The notes below the pieces were generated by a model, which was given only the letters and a program-made list of their open reading frames with translations, ran no database searches and was not told the DNA's origin. Below are positions 43,100 through 55,500 of a stretch of DNA of 64,000 bases, piece after piece (position 1 is the first letter of the stretch; the number at the start of each line of letters is the position of its first letter). The position numbers and the translations under genes are program-made. The stretch is from Zygnema cylindricum (taxonomy: Eukaryota > Streptophyta > Zygnematophyceae > Zygnematales > Zygnemataceae). The stretch lies in contig JBBHKE010001935.1 of NCBI GenBank assembly GCA_037447655.1, positions 310,701 through 374,700 of the forward strand, in the 5' to 3' direction.

Positions 43100-45530
43100 A
43101 AAAATAGGGGAGTTTTCATTTTGTAGTGTGGCCTATGGCCCTCACATTTGTTTGATGGGTGATACTACGTACTTCTCCGGTAAAGATTCCTGTGACACTC
43201 GAAGACTGCTTTTTTTTGTCTGTTTTGCGATTATTTCATGCAATCTCCCGTACAATTATGTTTCCCATTCCTACATTTTTATGGTGATTTTTTTTCGAAA
43301 AAACGGATTTATCTCTATTGGAGATTATGGTGGGGGCATGGAATGGGAGGGGAGCATGTAGGGGATCTTTCTAGAGGCAGAGGTAAGACAGACATCCTCT
43401 GAGAGGATAAATCATGACAAGGTAGAGGGTCGGACAGATCCCCAGACCCCTGCACCCAGCCCTAGTGTGAGGAAGGGATAGAATCAGGAGTGGAGGCATC
43501 TGTGCCAATCTCAAAGCCTCCTCGATTCTGTCAAAAATAGTGTGGTGAGACAACAATACATTTTGTACTTTTTTTTTTTTCCTTTAATTCTTTAGGGTTT
43601 TTCCTTTTTGAGTCAATGTAACCCCCAGCGGAAGATCTGAGGTGGGAAACCCGAATCTCGAGATTTCCCCTCACTCCATCTTTTCAATTGAACGGCAAAT
43701 TCGAGGCTGGCATTTGTCAATAGCCGTGAGGCTCTACTAGGGAATAGACACCTTAACACAATGAGTTGAATCACTTCGATTGTCGAGAAAACCTTAGTCT
43801 ATATATCTGTTAAGTTGCCACAAAAAAATAAAAGAGTTGTTGTGACAAATGTCGCATTGACAGCTGTAGTGACCTGTTCATCGTGTGAATGGATATGAAG
43901 ACAAATCAGAATGTCTTACGAACTTGAAACAATGAAAAACCTTATTGACAAAGTATAACCGGAAACACTTGAAGTAAATTGCAGCAAAAAAAGAGAAAGA
44001 CAAAGACGAAACTAAAAAGCAGCATGAGGGAAGTAAACAAGGAAGAAACCAACGAGCAGGGCCGGCAGAGGGAGGGTTTCCCAATAAGATTAATCAGGCA
44101 GAGGGAGAGAGGGTGTTCTGCTCTTTCACAAAGGAGAGAAAAGTACAGATTCTAAAACTTCATGGGATCTGATCCGATCCTGATCGATTTGATTGATCGA
44201 TCCTGACTGACTGACGATATCCGATCCGTTCGCACCAGCAACGTCCGGCACCAGCACACCATGCCCACCACACCACCACCTGGCACCACTGACACCACCA
44301 TCCCCTCTCCCTCTCTCCCTCTCCCTCTCCCTCCCTCCTCCCTCTCCTCTCTCTCTGCAAGATCTGGATTTGGTGATCCAGATCCGAGAGAGCCGCCAGA
44401 TGAAACATTTCCTGAATAGAATTACAGCTGTCATCCTGCAAGCATAAGAATTTTGTTTATGATTAAATATAACTTGTGTTTAAACCTCATGGCCGCATGA
44501 AGATGTCAAAAAAGGAAGAAAATTTCAAGAAAGAATTGGTGTTCTCAGAGGAAGTCTTTTAAATGAAGATCTTCCATGTATTAAAGATGGTCATACATTG
44601 GAGTTAACAAGCTGTTACAGCAATGTAAATGAATGTACTGTAAAACAATGTACTGATCTCAGCGACTGTGTACGGACGGTGTACAGACGGTGTACGGAAG
44701 AGAGCAGTTCCGATAAGCAGTCACATTAACAGATGGCCCAGGAGGCAATGGAATGGGATGGTGCAATTAAAATTATGCAATTTCCGAGAAATGGTGCAAT
44801 GAGATAAACCGAACAGAATGCTCCTGTTGTTCGACACGTGTACATTGAGATTGTTGTCCCTTTCAATGTCTTCTGGCTTGCCCTTATTCACGTGTGTATT
44901 GTGTTGCTTTCTTGGTTTTAACTTGTTTTTCCATTTTGTTTGTTCCACCCCCACCAAGTTTTTCAGTATTGTTTCTAAGCTTATCTTTTTTTGGTTGTTC
45001 TTATGTACTCAAACGGTTTACCATCGTGTTGTCTTAAAATTATCATGATTTTTTTGCAAACTTCTTCATTATTGACCCGCAATCTACAAAAATCTATGCA
45101 AGAAAGAACTGAATGACATTTTTCAAGAAGTTGTTAGATTGACCGGAGTGATACGACAAGCAAACAAACCAAATAGAACTCATGTAGGTTCCTAATAAAG
45201 ATTTAATTAAGAAAGCACAACGGTAGACCATATGAATACATGGAAATTAAACAAGAAAAAGAAAGTCAACCACAAAACTAGCGGTGGTTGTTAAGAATGA
45301 GGAGCTGGTAAAGCCAATGCTCCCAGTGGGTGTGCACGTAAATCCATATTATATAAAATGATTGCCCAATGAATATCTTTCGGGTTGGATGTTCACACTC
45401 TTGACATAATCCCCTACATCATACATCCTAAGTCGAGTACGAAGACATTGATACAAAATATCAAGCATGAACAAACTCAATAAAACTCAATACATAAAAT
45501 ACATTTTTGTTTTATATGTAGTTTTACAAT
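43100..45530. other. Intergenic stretch without a recognised gene
   Basis: No conserved coding frame is visible on either strand. A CT-rich low-complexity run lies at about 44300-44360. Relics of the MITE at 45533 (GGTTTACCATCGTG near 45018-45031, and its complement near 45218) suggest old repeats. A GATC-rich cluster lies at 44165-44230. Nothing else is supported. Confidence 0.5.
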
Positions 45531-45532
45531 TT

Positions 45533-45733
45533 TGGCCATGCCACCCCTTTTGTACCCCTGGACTCAGATGGTTTACCATCGTGCTTTTTAATTCAATCTA
45601 TCATATGTAATACACAAAAAGGGAGCTCAACCACAGATAGAAGTACATTTCTAATTGTGAAAGAGACAGGGTAAATGAAAAAGCACAATGGTAAACCATG
45701 TGAGTCCGGGGGTACAAAAGGGGTGGCATGGCC
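45533..45733. mobile_element. Palindromic MITE
   Basis: Arms of about 57 bp (about 45534-45591 and 45675-45732) are inverted copies, with outer sequence GGCCATGCCACCCCTTTTGT and the inner motif GGTTTACCATCGTGCTTTTT. The loop is about 85 bp. Single diverged arms occur near 50610-50665 and 44990-45035. The superfamily is not resolved, since no clear duplication is seen. Confidence 0.65.
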
Positions 45734-45839
45734 CCCATTATTATCATTCGAATTATGGGAGTTAAGTACAAATATGGGAGAATCCCTTTACATAGTCCGA
45801 ACGCTAAACTACATATTGACTCGCAATTAAACTAATTGC

Positions 45840-46286
45840 TAGTGTTGTGTATCGTGAAAAAATTTATCGCGATAAATTGGATATTTGATATATTAACTAT
45901 CAAACGGTCAAAGGGCTCAATAAATCGCTCCGGGGCCAACAAAAATTATCGCAATTTATTTGGTAGGAGGTGGGTATCCGTACAAATCTAGTACGGTAAA
46001 TTGCACAGTGAATTGTACGGTAAATCGTATCGAAGATCATCTCCCCTTCCCCCCCCCCTTGAGCGCGTTACCGGGGGAGGGGAGAAGAGAGAGCTTTTGA
46101 TATTCTTTTTGACCTAGCGTCACTTTGATATATCGCGATAACAATTTATCGAGATATCCGCCGACATGTCGCATAAATATCACAGTAATAAGCTCCTCGA
46201 TATATTGAAGCGATATATCGATTATTGGGTAGCCAAAATTAGGTGCATATAGAATATCGGCTACGGGCCTTTGATACACAACAGTG
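45840..46286. mobile_element. hAT-D: short non-autonomous hAT-type element
   Basis: The ends are TAGTGTTGTGTATCG and GATACACAACAGTG. The flanks CTAATTGC (45832-45839) and CTAATTGT (46287-46294) are an 8-bp duplication with one mismatch. At 447 bp it shares only ends and ATCG-rich subterminal words with hAT-A, B and C; its centre is a GC-rich block (C-run, GAGCGCG, G-run). No coding capacity is present. Confidence 0.75.
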
Positions 46287-46518
46287 CTAATTGTAACATC
46301 ACAAAAACCGCAAACTTGGTCAACACAACCACACAACTTGGACTCGAATCTACGACGCATCTTCACGAGCAATCCGCTCGTAAAATGACTGAACCACTTT
46401 AAAAGTATACATTGTACAACTAATCTAATTAAGCGAATCACTCACGCCTTCTCCATCCCCTTTCCCCTATCCCTCTCCCCCTCCCACTTTGCCTCCCCTC
46501 TTGCTCTCTCTTGCCCTC

Positions 46519-47341
46519 TGTCATGCCGCATCTCGTCGGCCATTTTTATTGTTTATATTTAGGTGTTAGGACGGACAACCGCCACACTAATTTACATGTG
46601 GGTGTAATTTGGGTTTCACAGGACCGTACGATTTGTACGGTACTACATGTAGTTCCCGGAATTCCCGCGACGACTTGTACCGTACGACCGATATTTTCCG
46701 TGATTCCCGCCGACAGTGAATCGGGTCGTTTCGCGTCGACCGTACTTATTTATTTCTCCAGGATTTTCCGCCGACGACCCATGTTCAAATTCACGTCGGT
46801 ACAAATCAACTTACCGTACTATATATATTCTCCGCGATTCCCGCCGACGGTGACTTCGATCATTTCACGTCGACCGTACGACTTACATTTTCCGGAATTC
46901 GCGCGACGACAAAGTGGACCGTACTTGCGGTCCTAAACTTTCATTCCCTTGAATCCCGGCCGACAGCAAATTTTAATTATTTCGCGTGGAGTAGCATCTC
47001 GGTCTTCGACGCAGAGTATGCAATTTTCGTAACATCACATCTGGACCGTCGACGGAAGTGACAGACAAAGCGGCTGTCATTTCTGGCGAAGCGACGGGAT
47101 TGGACCATTTTAAGTCGTGAACTATTTGGAGGTTCACGCGTTCACATGTAGATAGGAAGGGTTTTAATCCGTAGGTTATAGATTCTGTAACGTAGGGTAT
47201 AGGATTTCGGCCTCCTATTGGCTGAATCCAAACTAGACGCAAATACTTACATAGCACGTTGTACTCTTATTCGCTGGTTTTTGCTAGGCGTAGTTTTTGT
47301 AACTTAGTTCATTTTAGATTATTTCCTGGTCACAATTTTCA
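46519..47341 (+). repeat. Gypsy-Y 5' LTR
   Basis: Begins TGTCATGCCGCATC and ends CAATTTTCA. The first 420 bp hold a degenerate tandem array in which CCGCCGACGG, TCGACCGTAC and TTTTCC recur roughly every 85 bp. The last ~250 bp are nearly identical to the second LTR. The open frame across it is not a gene. Confidence 0.62.
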
Positions 47342-48116
47342 GATGTTGTCATAGGGTTTATTTATGTTGATTATTCCATGAAACCCTAGTTGTTGTTTAT
47401 TGCATCTGTGTATGCATGTATGTTAAATGGAGGATGCATTTCAAATGATTGTTCATTGGCTTAGCTTTGCTTAGCTTTTTGCATGATAGTTTGGGTGGCT
47501 TCTGCGGTCTATTTTAGACCAAAGAACAACAAAGAGTCCTCTCCATCCCAAGTTGGGGACACCAAGGGGTGAAGGAGGATCACACCTGATTTCGAAACCA
47601 TCGTTAAATGTTTTGCTTTCTCTCTTTGTCATCGTTGATTGTCGTGGTATGTTGAGGTTACTTCGCTATTTTCCTTAATTTTATCTTTTATTTTCTTTTA
47701 TTGGGCAAGGTGATATTGTTAATTATGAAACATGGTATTCTATTTCTTTCCTATATTTCTACCTGGGAGTTCATTTGTGTCTTATTTAAGTATTATTTTT
47801 TGGTTTCAGCGGTGTTTGGCCGTAGTAGGTTGCTAAAACACTTTCATCAGAACAGTTGGTTTTAAGGGAGCATTTGTTAATACTTCTAGTGGATAAGCAC
47901 ACTACTTAAAAAGCAACATGTCTCCTTGGATTAGAGGGGATAGGAGCTTTGAATTTGGAATATCACTTTGTGTAAGGGAGTTAGGGTTCCCATTTTATAT
48001 TTCTTCTATCTTTCTCGCTACCATCATCCTATGGGGGGAGGAGAGGCTTAGAACACAGGAACCTTAGACATCGCGTCCGAGGAGGAAGGTAGTCTAGAGG
48101 GTTTCGAAGAGGGGGG

Positions 48117-48976
48117 TGTCATGCCGCATCTCGTCGGCCAATGTTTATATTTCGGGATTAGGATAGGCACGTGCCACACTAATTCGTATTTGGGTGTTAT
48201 TTGGGTTTATAGGACCGTACAGACCTACATTTTGCGTTTGCGTCGACCGTACATTTTTACATCGCTATACGCGCCGACCGTACATATGTATTTTTGGCCA
48301 TAATATGTGTCGACAACAATATTGACCGTACGACTCAAAATTTCTGCAATTTCCGCAATTTCCGCCGACGGCGAGTTCAACCGTACGACATATATTTTCC
48401 TTGATTTCCGCCGACGGGGAATTTTTTTCATTTCACGTCGGCCGTACCACATCTACCTTTCGCGATTTCCGCCGACGGCCACTTTGGTGATTTAACGTCA
48501 ACCGTACGACTCACCTTTTTTGGAATTATCGCGACTACAAATTGGACTGTACCCACGGTCCTACCGTACCTACTTTCATTTTCCGAAATCCTGGCTGACG
48601 ACACATTTGAATCATTTCGCGCGAGGGATCATTTCGACCGTCGACGCAAAGTATACAATTTTTGTAATATCTCATTTGAACCGTTGATAGGAGTGACAAA
48701 CAAATCGGCTGTCAATTCTGACGAAGCGACGTGATTGGATCATTTTAAGCCGTGAACCATTTGGAGGTTCACGCATTCACATGTAGATAGGAAGGGTTTT
48801 AATCCATAGGTTATAGATTTTGTAACGTAGGGCATAGGATTTCGGCCTCCTATTGGCTGAATCCAAACTAGACGCAAATACTTACATAGCACGCTGTACT
48901 CTGATTGGCTTATTTTTGCTAGGCGTAGTTTTTGTTACTTAGTTCATTTTAGATTATTTCCTGGTCACAATTTTCA
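48117..48976 (+). repeat. Gypsy-Y 3' LTR
   Basis: Starts right after the polypurine tract and aligns with 46519-47341. The tandem array in its first half is present but differs in detail, while the second half (GAACCATTTGGAGGTTCACG onward) is nearly identical. The boundary at 48976 is where similarity stops. Confidence 0.62.
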
Positions 48977-51900
48977 AGTGCAGGAATTATTTATTGATTT
49001 ATTTTCAGTATTGAGGATTTTCTGCAGCCATCTTTTTATTTGTAAAATTGTCCGGACAGCTTAGAGGCGATTTTCTGCCTTAGCGTGAAGCGTCTAGTTT
49101 TCTATTACATTATCAATATCTTGTAAAGCCTTACATATTAATCTATACGGCTTTGGCCAAGACCTACACGGTTTCCCTTCAACTCTTTTCGTCCGCTTGA
49201 GTGGATTTCGATCGCGTTCACACAACACAAACTTCTTTTCCCGGCTGTGGCTGAACTTTAATTAGTGTGGAAGTTGCATGCTGGGATTATCGTTTTGTTG
49301 TTGTTATTTCTTGTGATTGTGTATTTATTTATATTTGGCTTATGCGCATCTTTGGGTTTGGTTATCTCAAACCTCATAAGTGTTTGGCATATTGTCGTTT
49401 TCAGTCTTTGTTTGTCTTTCTCGGTGGTTTATATTAGATTTACTTTCTTTAAGTATAAAATCAGATCATCTTCGATAAGATAACTCCTGCAAGGAATATA
49501 AATAGACCGTGGGGCCTAGTGGCCATCCATCGGCTTAGTAAATAAACCGACCTAACCATAACCAGCTAAGTCGTTGACCTTTCTTTTTCTTCCACCTTGC
49601 CTGTTGTTGTATTTATCCATTTTTCACTTTTACGTCTTATTTCATTCACAATATCTTTCATCATTTGGGTTTAACTGGAGCACAGCTGATGATATTGCAT
49701 GCATCCTCACGTTATTTGACACATGCACGACACCTCCCCGTTCCCCTCCACCTATTCCAACGATGCCCAATTGATTAGGACCGTCCAATTCCTAAAATTC
49801 CTAGTACCCGAGGGATTTTTCCTAGAAACTCCCTCGAGAGCAGTCCGACCGAGCCTTATTAGAATGCTTACACAAACCCTTGGGACTAAGAACACATAGT
49901 TTTGAACCACATGATTAGGAGCCATACAGTATAAAGCCACGTGCCTAAGTTCGTCGGTGTGTAGATTTGACGTACTAAAATATTATAACACACTTTAATG
50001 TATGTTCATCATTGTTAGTGAAATTGGGGATGAAAAAACTAGGGGGCAGCTGTCGGAACGAACAATTCTAAACAACCATATGTCAAAACAAACAATGAGG
50101 AAAAAATCAAGGTAATTGGGGCTACTGGTATTTGCGACTGGATTTGGTTATGTGGGGACGAACGTCGCGATGGGATGGCACTAAGAAATTTTGATTTTTC
50201 ACGACGGTTTGGTTTGTGAATTGTAATTGAGTTATTTTTGAGATTTGTGTTTATGGTCCGAACCATGTTGTAGACTTACCAGAGTTACTCTTCTATGCCT
50301 ATAAGAGGTTGGTTTAGGAATTCCAACCTAATGTCACTAAGATTATATTTCCTTGTACATAATTTTTTTCGAATGTACGACTTCGGTCTCATTTGTATGA
50401 TAAGACATAAACCATAGATAAGGAACCTAAGGACCAAGGAAGGGCACAACCGTGTCTATCAGGAGCCTTTTGGTCATGGAGCTTGTTAGAGGTTTTGTCT
50501 CATAAGGTCAAAATAGATACAGATTTGATGTACAATCAAAGTGGCCATAACAGGTCTCCCACGATCACCCATAGTATATACCCACGTATTGTATTTCATT
50601 TTTGGCGTTGCCGCCCCTTTTTGTTCCTGTGTACTCAAATGGTTTACCAGCGCACTTTTTAATCATGTCTTGATTTCTACCTCAAGGAAGCCTCCAGGGA
50701 ATTAATAGCACCCTCGAGTGACGCTCCGTTTCAAGAGCCTTGGGCCCACTAAAGCTTAGTTAAGGATTCGGGCCAAGGCTTGCCGTAAAAATGGACGATT
50801 TGAATTCTAACATATGGGTGGTCGGTCAAGAGGGCCTTAGTCAACCTTGGAGGGTCTATTTGACTTAGTATATCTCCGTGTACAAATATCCGATGTTTAT
50901 GCTTGATAGCTTGTTGGAAAGCTCAAGGCAAAGGCTATTTCGAATGTTTTAGGTCGTTTGATATAGACTTGTGTATGAAAAGATATTAAGAGTCAAAGTA
51001 GGCTTTTGCTAGAGGTCCAAATGAGTCATTATGGCACCAAATAATTTTTGGGATTTGGTCCACTATCGAATCCCAGAACAAGGTGGGAACCTTTTTTTTT
51101 GTTTTTTTTTGTTTTTTAGTACAAGGTGTTAAGGTGGTTCAAAATGCTTGTTGCTTTATATATTACATTATATTATATTATAACATGTAATAAAAAACAC
51201 TGGCCAAAACAAAACCTCAAAAAAGGGAAAAAAAAAATAAAAAAAAAAAGAAAAGAGATGATAAAAATCCGATGCAAGCCAAAGTATACAAATCATGCAC
51301 TGTTTTTTTTTTTTTTTACTTTGTCAAAAAATCTCCAATAAGAGAAAAAAGCAAAAAACTAAAAACATATTAAACAAAATTTCTGGAAACAAGAAATATT
51401 TTCTTCGAGAAATAGTAAGAGAAAAAAAAAGACACTTCAAAGTTATCAACTTTTTCCTATTCACTCGAAGCTTTTTATTTTGTCATATTTGAGTTCTCTA
51501 ATGCCTAAATACAGTTTAAAAAACCCTATAAAAAAAAAAAAAAAAAGAAAAAAAAAACTAAAACTAAACTAAAAAAAAACTGGTTCTGTTTCCTTCTGTT
51601 TGAAAACCACATTTCCTATTTTAGAAATACATAGTTGATTCCATCCTAAAATCCAAAAACTGTATAGATTTTATCCTTTAAAACAAACAAACAAGCGGAA
51701 AAAAACCGAAAGTCTCGTGGGAAAAGACAAAACACCCAAAAAAAAAAACACTTTTGTTCCTTATTTTCCCTATTTTCCCTTTCTTTTCCATTTTCAATAT
51801 CACTGCAAAATTGGATCTTCAACTTTTTTCAAATTTTAACCTTCTTCCAAAATTCTTTTCTTTTGTCTTTTTTCATAAACTTTGAGCTCTAACTACCATC

Positions 51901-52535
51901 TCATTTTTTTTCCACTCTAAATTCTTCCAAGTTTTAAAATATTTTTTTGAACTTTTCCTCCTACTTTCTCACAGTTTACATTTTTTCGGAAACTTAGATC
52001 TCTATTTCTCCAAAAGTTTTCCTCGAAAAAGTTTCGTTTTCATCGATTGCCCCAATTTTTTTATTCCTTTTCTTTATTTTTTGGAGCTTTCCTTTTCATT
52101 TCAAAATTTTCCCTTACATAAAAGAAAACAGTCAAAAATGCAAAAAAATCAATTCACCGTAATACAACGTCTTTCCACCGTAAAATTTTGTTATTTCCTC
52201 CGTAAAAATAAAAATTTCTCCGTAAAGGAACCTTTTCCCTACATAAAACCGTTTTAACTGCTCTACTTTCTCCTCACTTTCTTCACTCAGAAACCTATGG
52301 ATATTTTTGAACATCTCAAAAACCTTAAAAAAAAACCAAAACAAAAAGCAAAAGAAAACCGACATCCTTTTCCATTTTTCCCCTCTTCTTCTTCGTCTTC
52401 TTCTTCTTCTTCTCCTTCTTCTTTTTTCCCCTTTATTTTCACTTGCTTTTACTTTTTCATTTCACCTTCTTAATTTTTATTTTTTTTCACTTTCTTTAAC
52501 TTTATTTTCACTTAAAAGAAAACAAACAAAAAAAC
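48977..52535. other. Intergenic stretch without a recognised gene
   Basis: I find no conserved protein or RNA gene. A diverged MITE arm is seen at about 50610-50665 (TTGCCGCCCCTTTTGTTCCTG, GGTTTACCAGCG). From 51080 to 52520 the sequence is dominated by A-runs and T-runs, and a (CTT)n tract lies at about 52385-52425. The last part may be the 3' UTR of the minus-strand RCC1 gene. Confidence 0.5.
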
Positions 52536-55500
52536 TTATCCACTATCCAAAACGGAAGACTGTCCACTTTTCAATTTTTCTTCTTCTCCCCATTTTACCT
52601 TAATTCTGAGATTTCCACTCCCTCCGTTTGGTAAAAAAACCGGTTTATCTTTTTTCTCCGAATTCAAAACCTCGTTTGTTAAACCCAAAATATGATCTCG
52701 GTCATACTCTTTAATGACGTCCTTATTATAGGTTTTGTCTTCATTATTGTTTTCCTTATTATTATATTTATTACCTCGAAAACTTCCCTCGAACTGGATC
52801 GCCGAATCGGCTCTCTCCCTGTCCTCCCTTTCCTCCCTCTCCTCCCTCTCCTCTTCTCTCTCGTCTCTCAATTCATTTAACTCTACCGCCCCATTTGACA
52901 CCCCATTTCCCCCCAATCCTCTGTTTTCTTTCTCGATATTTCCTCTCCTTCTACCCCACTCACCGAATGAAATCAAATCACGAAAACTCGCAGAAGATAA
53001 ATTCTCCTCATACTTCCCCTCTCTCTCCCTCTCTCCTTCTCCTCCCTCTCTCCCATCCTCCTCTCCCTCTCCCGAAACTGCGATAATCTCCTCCGAGGCT
53101 AACCCCGATCTCAAACCGGAGACTTTTTTTCCTTTCCCATTTCTTCCCTCTCCCTCTCCCTCTCCCTCTCCCTCTCCCTTTTTCGACTTTGCTCTAATTT
53201 GAAACCAAGGAAGGAGAGAAGTACAACTGCTCACTGGTTCCCGAGTCGAAGCAAGAACTAAAGTGTGTCTCCCTCCACAAGCAGTAAAAACTATTCTCCA
53301 AAGGGGGGTAGAGGGAGAGAAAGTCGAAGGATTCCTCGGGGGAAGGGAGGAGGAGGAGGAGTTTCTGTTTACGACCTCTCGTCCTCCTTTTCCTGAAGTC
53401 CCGAGAGGATAAGGGAGGGGGACTTCTTGTGGGTGACCGTCTGTCACAAGTTGACCGTTTCCGAGTCTCCCGTGGTCTCCTCTTCCAAACTGTTTTTTTT
53501 TTTTTTTGAACAGAAAGTTAAAAAAATGTTAGTTTAATGGAAAAGTTGTTTTTTTACGATACAAAGAGAGTAAATACTTAAAGAGCGTCAAACACACACA
53601 CACACACACACATAGAGGGAGGGAGGGAGGGAGATAGAGAGAGAAGAGAGAGAGAGGGAGAGAGAGAAAAATGAATTTTGAAAGGACGTTTGCAGGTATT
53701 ATAAATACATAGTTTAAAATCTATTTCACTGGCAAAATTAGTTCTAGGCAAATGAAAACATACAAAATGAGTTTATATTTAGACTGTACTAAAGAAAAAC
53801 CAGAGTTTAAACCTATTCTATTAAGTCATATTCGATTTAAGAAAGTGTAACAAGGTTTGCAAGAGAAAGAAAACATAGAACAATGTGAGACACAACTTAG
53901 TCTAGGGAAAGAGAAAATACAATGTAACTTAAGAAAATCTTAACTCAATTTAGGAGAATCTTTATAAATGTTGCAAAATGTTTATAATTGTATGCAATAT
54001 AAGCAGAAGGAGACATAACTTACGATTTGTGTCTTAAGATAACATATAGTTGTAAATCCCTTTATCTCCTTTGAATAGATAAGTAACATAACTATGATTT
54101 ATGCCTTTCTTCCAGTCATATTCATATTCTAATATTTATATTCATATTTAGAGTAGGAGAAAGGATAAATCTTTCTACTTGGTGAATCACTAATATAGCT
54201 CTATAAGTTTATTTTCTTAAGCTATCACATTTAAAACCAACATTAACGATTTTTTCATTTCTTCCTTCTCATGACACGTAGACAATGATTTTCTATTTCT
54301 ATTTCTTACTATTGAATGAGACGTCATGGTAACGGACAGAAATACAGAAAGAACAGACAGAGAATGGCAAATGAAAATGATTGCAAATAATATTAAAAAT
54401 TGGTAACCTTTACAATGAAGACAAAAGGTTAAAATAGTAACTAAAGGTGTCACGTAGTATAAGTCTGACAGACTAATCTGCAGCCTGTAGTGATCCCGAA
54501 GGGTCACTTGGCTCTTCCAAGTGTGACGAAAGGGCAAGGTGACCTTTCGTAAGAAGAAGAGAAAAGATCTAGATCTAAAATATCTAAAGCTAAATCTAAC
54601 TAAATCTAGGACAGAGGTACAGAGAGTAAATGACGAGAATCAGAATACTAGATTACGTTATCTAGTACTAAGTCATTTAAAAACTAGGTTTGTAGCAAAG
54701 GAGAATTAGGAAGAATTCAGAATTCCAACACCCCCCCGCTTTGCTAGAAACGGAGGCCGGTTGAAGAGCGGTGAGCCTCAAATTGAGGCCGGGGAAGAGC
54801 CTTGGTCAAAAAGTCTGCCATTTGGAGATTAGTGGGACAGTGGTGGAAGATAACAGTGCCTGCAGCAATTGCGTCGCGGGTAAAGTGATATTGAATATCA
54901 ATGTGCTTTGTCCTGCGGTGATGGATTGGATTATTCATTAGAGCAAGGGCCCCTTGAGAGTCACAGAAGATAATGGTGGCAGAAGAAGGGCAGAATTGCA
55001 TATTGAGGAGGAGAGAGCGAAGCCAGAGGGCCTCCTTGGTGGCATGAGTCGCAGACATGTACTCAGCTTCAGTGGAGGAGAGGGCAACAGTGGGTTGCTT
55101 CTTCGAGGCCCAAGAGACAGGGGCACTTCCAAGTGAGAAACAGACGCCAGTGGTGCTGCGACGGGAATCCAGGTCTCCCCCCCAGTCGGCGTCGCAGTGG
55201 CCGACGAGAGCTGGAGGAGAGGAGCCGCTGAAGGTGAGCTTTAAAGACTTCGTTCCTTGAAGGTATCGGAGGACCCTTTTTGCTGCAAGCAGATGGTCAG
55301 AGGTGGGATTTGACACAACCTGCTGAGTTGGCCAAGAGCGACAGCAATGTCTGGACGGGTTCCAATCATCGCATACATGAGACTGCCAACTATAGACCGG
55401 TACTGTTCATGTATATCTCTGGGGACAGGCCCACCAGAGTTTTTGAGGAGCTTAACATTTGGATCTAGAGGGGTAGAGATGGGAGTGCAATCGGTCATGG

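Larger units (their letters stand above)
46519..48976 (+). mobile_element. Gypsy-Y: LTR pair with leader only
   Basis: Direct repeats starting TGTCATGCCGCATCTCGTCGG lie at 46519-47341 and 48117-48976, both ending CACAATTTTCA. The 775 bp between them contains no coding frame but matches the gypsy-X leader (TAAGCACACTACTTAAAAAGC against TAAGCACAGTACTGAAAAAGC). A polypurine tract (GAAGAGGGGGG) sits directly before the second LTR. So it looks like a non-autonomous gypsy derivative. I found no matching 5-bp flanks. Confidence 0.65.

Noticed and set aside
44126-44441. Arg/Glu/Gly-rich minus-strand frames
   Set aside because: Driven by the CT-rich low-complexity run; no domain and no partner exons.
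52735-53202. Plus-strand frame rich in Ser, Leu and Pro
   Set aside because: Shadow of the minus-strand last RCC1 exon, which has splice sites and RCC1 motifs.
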